Origin: Nannocystis pusilla
GTDB lineage: Bacteria; Myxococcota_A; Polyangia; Nannocystales; Nannocystaceae
Direction: 5' to 3'
DNA: 64,000 nt
Assembly (NCBI RefSeq): GCF_020073745.1
Contig: NZ_JAIRAU010000033.1
Coordinates: forward strand, 1-64,000
Of the stretch, positions 61,078-64,000 are shown in pieces; within the stretch, counting starts at the first letter, position 1, and every line of letters starts with the position of its first letter. Below the pieces are notes generated by a model. It did no database searches, was not told where the DNA came from, and was given only the letters and a program-made list of their open reading frames with translations. Both the position numbers and the translations under genes were made by a program.

Positions 61078-62154
61078 GTGACGATCCGACTCAGCTTCGA
61101 AGACCAGGTCCCGCTCCAGCTCGTGCTCGGCTCGGTCGGCGGGCAGACGATGGAGGAGTTGCAACGGGCGGCGGGGGTGACGCTCCACGTCCGCGGCGGC
61201 GACGTCACGATCGAGGGCGACGACGCCGCGGCCGCGCTGGTCGAGCGCCTGCTCCGCCAGATGGTGGCGATGGCCCGCGCCGGCGTCCCGATCCACCCGG
61301 GCGACCTGCCGCGCGCGCTCGAGGTCATGCGCAGCGAGCCGCGGGTCGACCTGCGCTCGCTGTTCGACGACACGATCATCCCGCGCAGCGGCAGCGGCCG
61401 GCCGATCGCGCCGCGCAGCCTGGCGCAGAAGCACTACGTCGACTGCATGCGCCGCTTCGACCTGACCTTCGGCGTCGGCCCGGCGGGCACCGGCAAGACC
61501 TACCTCGCGGTGGCGATGGGCGTGCGCATGCTGCTCGACAAGCGCGTGCGGCGGATCATCCTCGCCCGCCCGGCGATCGAGGCCGGCGAGAGCCTCGGCT
61601 TCCTGCCCGGCACCTACGAGGAGAAGATCAGCCCGTACATGCGCCCGCTGTACGACGCGCTGCACGACATGCTCGACGTGCAGAAGGTGATGCGGATGAT
61701 GGAGCAGGGCATCATCGAGATCGCACCGCTGGCGTACATGCGCGGGCGGACGCTCAGCGAGACGTTCTTGATCCTCGACGAGGCGCAGAACACCACGCCC
61801 GAGCAGATGAAGATGTTCCTGACGCGCATCGGCGCGGGCACGCGGGCGGTCGTCACCGGCGACCCGACGCAGAACGACCTGCCGTACGGCAAGCGCAGCG
61901 GCCTCGGTCACGCGCTGCGGGTGCTCCGCGGGGTCGAGGGCATCGCCTTCTGCAGCTTCACGCATACCGACGTGATGCGCCACCAGCTGGTGCAGCGCAT
62001 CATCCTCGCCTACGACCGCGAGGACCATCGCCGGCGCGCGTCGGCCCGCCCGGGCCGCCCGACGGAGAGCCGCGGCCGCGACGACGAGCCCCGCCGCGAG
62101 GCCGCGAACGAGGCGGCGCCCGACGACGACGGACCCGGCGAAGGTCCGCACTGA
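61078..62154 (+). CDS. phoH: PhoH family ATPase
   Basis: A 358-aa protein from GTG 61078. An N-terminal KH-like region (MEELQRAAGVTLHVRGGDVT) is followed by the ATPase: Walker A GPAGTGKT (134-141), Walker B ILDEAQNTT, and VVTGDPTQNDLP as in the RNA-helicase-like PhoH/YbeZ group. In many bacteria this gene neighbours ybeY and ybeX in rRNA maturation; those are not seen here. The C-terminal ~40 residues are Arg/Asp/Pro-rich and non-conserved. Symbol phoH is the family name; ybeZ would be equally valid. Confidence 0.93.
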   Translation: MTIRLSFEDQVPLQLVLGSVGGQTMEELQRAAGVTLHVRGGDVTIEGDDAAAALVERLLRQMVAMARAGVPIHPGDLPRALEVMRSEPRVDLRSLFDDTIIPRSGSGRPIAPRSLAQKHYVDCMRRFDLTFGVGPAGTGKTYLAVAMGVRMLLDKRVRRIILARPAIEAGESLGFLPGTYEEKISPYMRPLYDALHDMLDVQKVMRMMEQGIIEIAPLAYMRGRTLSETFLILDEAQNTTPEQMKMFLTRIGAGTRAVVTGDPTQNDLPYGKRSGLGHALRVLRGVEGIAFCSFTHTDVMRHQLVQRIILAYDREDHRRRASARPGRPTESRGRDDEPRREAANEAAPDDDGPGEGPH

Positions 62155-62570
62155 TTCTCGCGGCGAGGCGCGAGCGCGTTCGTGATGACGCGCCGCGAAC
62201 ATGCGGGCCGGGGAATTGTGGCGGCAGGACTCGAGGACCTCGAGGGCGCCGGCGAGGTTGCGGTCGCGGACCGCGATGAACCCGTGACGTGTGAGTGAAG
62301 TGGCGAGGCTCGCGGGCGCCCGAGCGAGGCGCGCAGCAGGAGGACGGTCCGCCGCGCTCGAGCCGGCGGAGCATCTCGCTTGCGGTGCGTGAGCGAACCG
62401 GCACCTCGTCGCGGCCGTCGCATGACGACGGGTTCATGCGCCGCGCCGTGATCCCTCCGCACGGATGCCTGCGGGCGTGACAGGTGTCCTCGGGCGCCAG
62501 ACCCCGGAGGGGGTCACGGCGACGTCGATGTTTTGTGTGGATCGGCTCGCGGCCGTTCGAGTAGTGTGAC
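62155..62570. other. Intergenic region without genes
   Basis: These 416 nt between the phoH-like gene and the SGNH lipoprotein gene contain no supportable ORF. A stem of 8 bp (TCGCGGCG at 62158-62165 with CGCCGCGA at 62191-62198) directly follows the phoH-like stop and could be a weak terminator. A degenerate palindrome lies near 62480. Nothing else is seen. Confidence 0.55.
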
Positions 62571-63899
62571 GTGGTGAACTACGACTGTCGTCTCGCTGTC
62601 ACATTGCCGCGGCCTGCGGGCCTCCTCGCGCTCCTCCTCGCCGTCGGCCTCCCGGCCTGCGGTGAGACCGAAGACGGCAGCGCCACCGCGCCGACGAGCG
62701 GGGACACGAGCAGCGACGCGAGCAGCGACTCGACCGGCTCGAGCGGCGACACGCCGACCGGCACGGCAGGGCCGCTGACGGAGACGGGCGGCAGCGAGGG
62801 CGCGACCGACAGCGCGAGCACCACCGGGCCGGAGCCGACCACGGGGACCGACACGACCACCACCACGGGTCCGGTCACCGCGACCGACGCCACCTCGACG
62901 ACGAGCACGACGAGCACGACGACCACGGGCGACACGACCACGGGCGACACGACCACCGGCGAGCCCGGCGAATTCGACTGTCTGCTCGAGGGCTTCGCCG
63001 ACCCCGATTCGGCGCTGCAGCTCGATTACGCCCAGTTCAACCCGGTCATCGGCTCGCACTGCAAGGGCACCAATCACCAGGACATCATCGACGTCGAGCG
63101 CGTGGTGTTCCTCGGCGACTCGGTCACCGTCGGCACGCCGCCGGCGCTCGGCGACGACTACTACCGCTCCAAGCTGGCCGACGTGCTGGTCGACCGCTTC
63201 GGGCTGACGCCGCCCAACGCGCTGTGGAAGCAGGCCAACCCGATCGACGGGGTCGCGCTGGTCAAGGAGTCGGGCGACTTCGTGTCGTGCTCGAAGTGGG
63301 GCGCCCGCACCGACGACTTCCTGCCGCCGGGCAACCAGGTCAACGACTGCTTCCCGCCCGACATGTTCGACAAGCGGACGCTCGTGATCACCACGATGGG
63401 CGGCAACGACATCGCCGCGATCGCCAAGGACGGGGCCAACGGCACGCCGCTCGACGAGGTCAAGGCGATGGCCGACGAGGCCGCCGACCTGCTGCGCCAG
63501 ACGGCCCACTGGTTCGTCGACGACCCGGAGAAGTTCCCCAACGGCGTGTTCTTCCTGTTCGCCAACGTCTACGAGTTCACCGACGGCACCGCCGACCTCA
63601 TGGCCTGCCCGGCGGCGGGCCTCGGCGGGTTCGACAAGCCGTGGGAGAACCCCGCCGAGCTGATCGAAGTGATGATCGGCTTCAACGAGCAGTTCATGAG
63701 CGTGGCCACCGAGACCGGCACCGACATGATCTTCATGCTCGAGAACTTCTGCGGCCACGGCTTCAAGGCCGGCGACCCCAACGCCCCGTGCTACCGCGGG
63801 CCGGGCCAGGACAACTGGTTCGACCTCACCTGCATCCACCCCTCGGCCAAGGGCCACTCGGTGATCGCCGACCTGTTCACGGCGGTCATCGACGAGTAG
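62571..63899 (+). CDS. Thr-rich SGNH/GDSL hydrolase lipoprotein
   Basis: A 442-aa protein from GTG 62571 (GTG 62574 also possible). The signal ends AVGLPACGE (lipobox). Residues ~35-130 are a Thr/Ser/Asp/Gly linker (TTTTTGPVTATDAT-like). The hydrolase domain begins near 175: block I FLGDSVT (nucleophile Ser), block III MGGND, and block V in CIHPSAKGHSVIAD with the catalytic His. This is a typical SGNH esterase or lipase fold carried on a surface lipoprotein. Substrate not inferred. The linker is shared with four other lipoproteins in the window. Confidence 0.88.
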   Translation: MVNYDCRLAVTLPRPAGLLALLLAVGLPACGETEDGSATAPTSGDTSSDASSDSTGSSGDTPTGTAGPLTETGGSEGATDSASTTGPEPTTGTDTTTTTGPVTATDATSTTSTTSTTTTGDTTTGDTTTGEPGEFDCLLEGFADPDSALQLDYAQFNPVIGSHCKGTNHQDIIDVERVVFLGDSVTVGTPPALGDDYYRSKLADVLVDRFGLTPPNALWKQANPIDGVALVKESGDFVSCSKWGARTDDFLPPGNQVNDCFPPDMFDKRTLVITTMGGNDIAAIAKDGANGTPLDEVKAMADEAADLLRQTAHWFVDDPEKFPNGVFFLFANVYEFTDGTADLMACPAAGLGGFDKPWENPAELIEVMIGFNEQFMSVATETGTDMIFMLENFCGHGFKAGDPNAPCYRGPGQDNWFDLTCIHPSAKGHSVIADLFTAVIDE

Positions 63900-63919
63900 C
63901 GCGCGTTCGTCGCGGAGGG

Positions 63920-63950
63920 CGCCGCGCGCGCTGCGCAGAATCGCGCGGCG
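63920..63950 (+). terminator. Possible hairpin terminator after SGNH gene
   Basis: CGCCGCGCG (63920-63928) pairs with CGCGCGGCG (63942-63950) around a 13-nt loop, 20 nt after the stop. There is no T tract. Confidence 0.4.
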
Positions 63951-64000
63951 AGCGGTTTCGCGCGCGGCCCGGCGGCCGCGTCCGGTCACGCGTACCGGCG

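Overview
This is a very GC-rich window with dense genes on both strands. The organism is probably a myxobacterium (Myxococcota), most like the Nannocystis/Plesiocystis/Enhygromyxa group; this is inference. The grounds are several Ser/Thr kinases with C-terminal TPR or transmembrane parts, lipoproteins with long Thr/Ser/Asp linkers after the lipobox, cysteine-repeat surface proteins, AgmX/PglI-type C-terminal domains, a histone-H1-like Lys/Ala/Pro tail, a class III cyclase and a P450. No phage, IS element, CRISPR array or rRNA was seen.

Layout. 1-5.9 kb: end of an unknown gene, tRNA-Glu and tRNA-Lys, a Cys-repeat secreted protein, an M28 peptidase, a HEAT-like protein, a Rieske protein and a hypothetical. 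5.9-16 kb: an M13 metallopeptidase, a frameshifted small ORF, a Glu/Leu/Phe/Val dehydrogenase, a Tat-exported protein with a glycine-zipper segment, a kinase-TPR protein divergent from an ECF-like sigma factor, and a lipoprotein. 16.2-21.2 kb: a four-gene ABC-2 export operon (ATPase, permease, GldG-like, DUF4340-like) with a good terminator. 21.3-29.7 kb: an APC permease, an AspA/AstE-type amidohydrolase with a VIT-VWA protein, and an AgmX-type protein. 29.7-32.9 kb: a membrane phosphoesterase and an HTTM pair. 33-38.7 kb: an Hsp90-like GHKL ATPase overlapping a 1377-aa partner of unknown function. 38.8-48 kb: surface lipoproteins and a four-gene block in which two paralogous kinases flank a TPR protein and a periplasmic-binding-like lipoprotein. 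48-64 kb: a CPBP protease, a zinc-ribbon/coiled-coil/H1-like protein, a chemoreceptor-like protein, gltX, a P450 with a divergent TetR gene, a cyclase, a Cys-repeat lipoprotein, mazG, a phoH homologue and an SGNH lipoprotein.

The most unusual signal is not a gene. A short hairpin with core TGTCC-N4-GGACA recurs about 40 times (16 exact cores counted by eye). It occurs between genes, often right at or just past stop codons, and also in frame inside coding sequences. The 1377-aa partner of the Hsp90-like ATPase carries about eight copies, three of them giving near-identical peptides near its C-terminus. I know of no named family that matches and treat it as a candidate new dispersed palindromic element.
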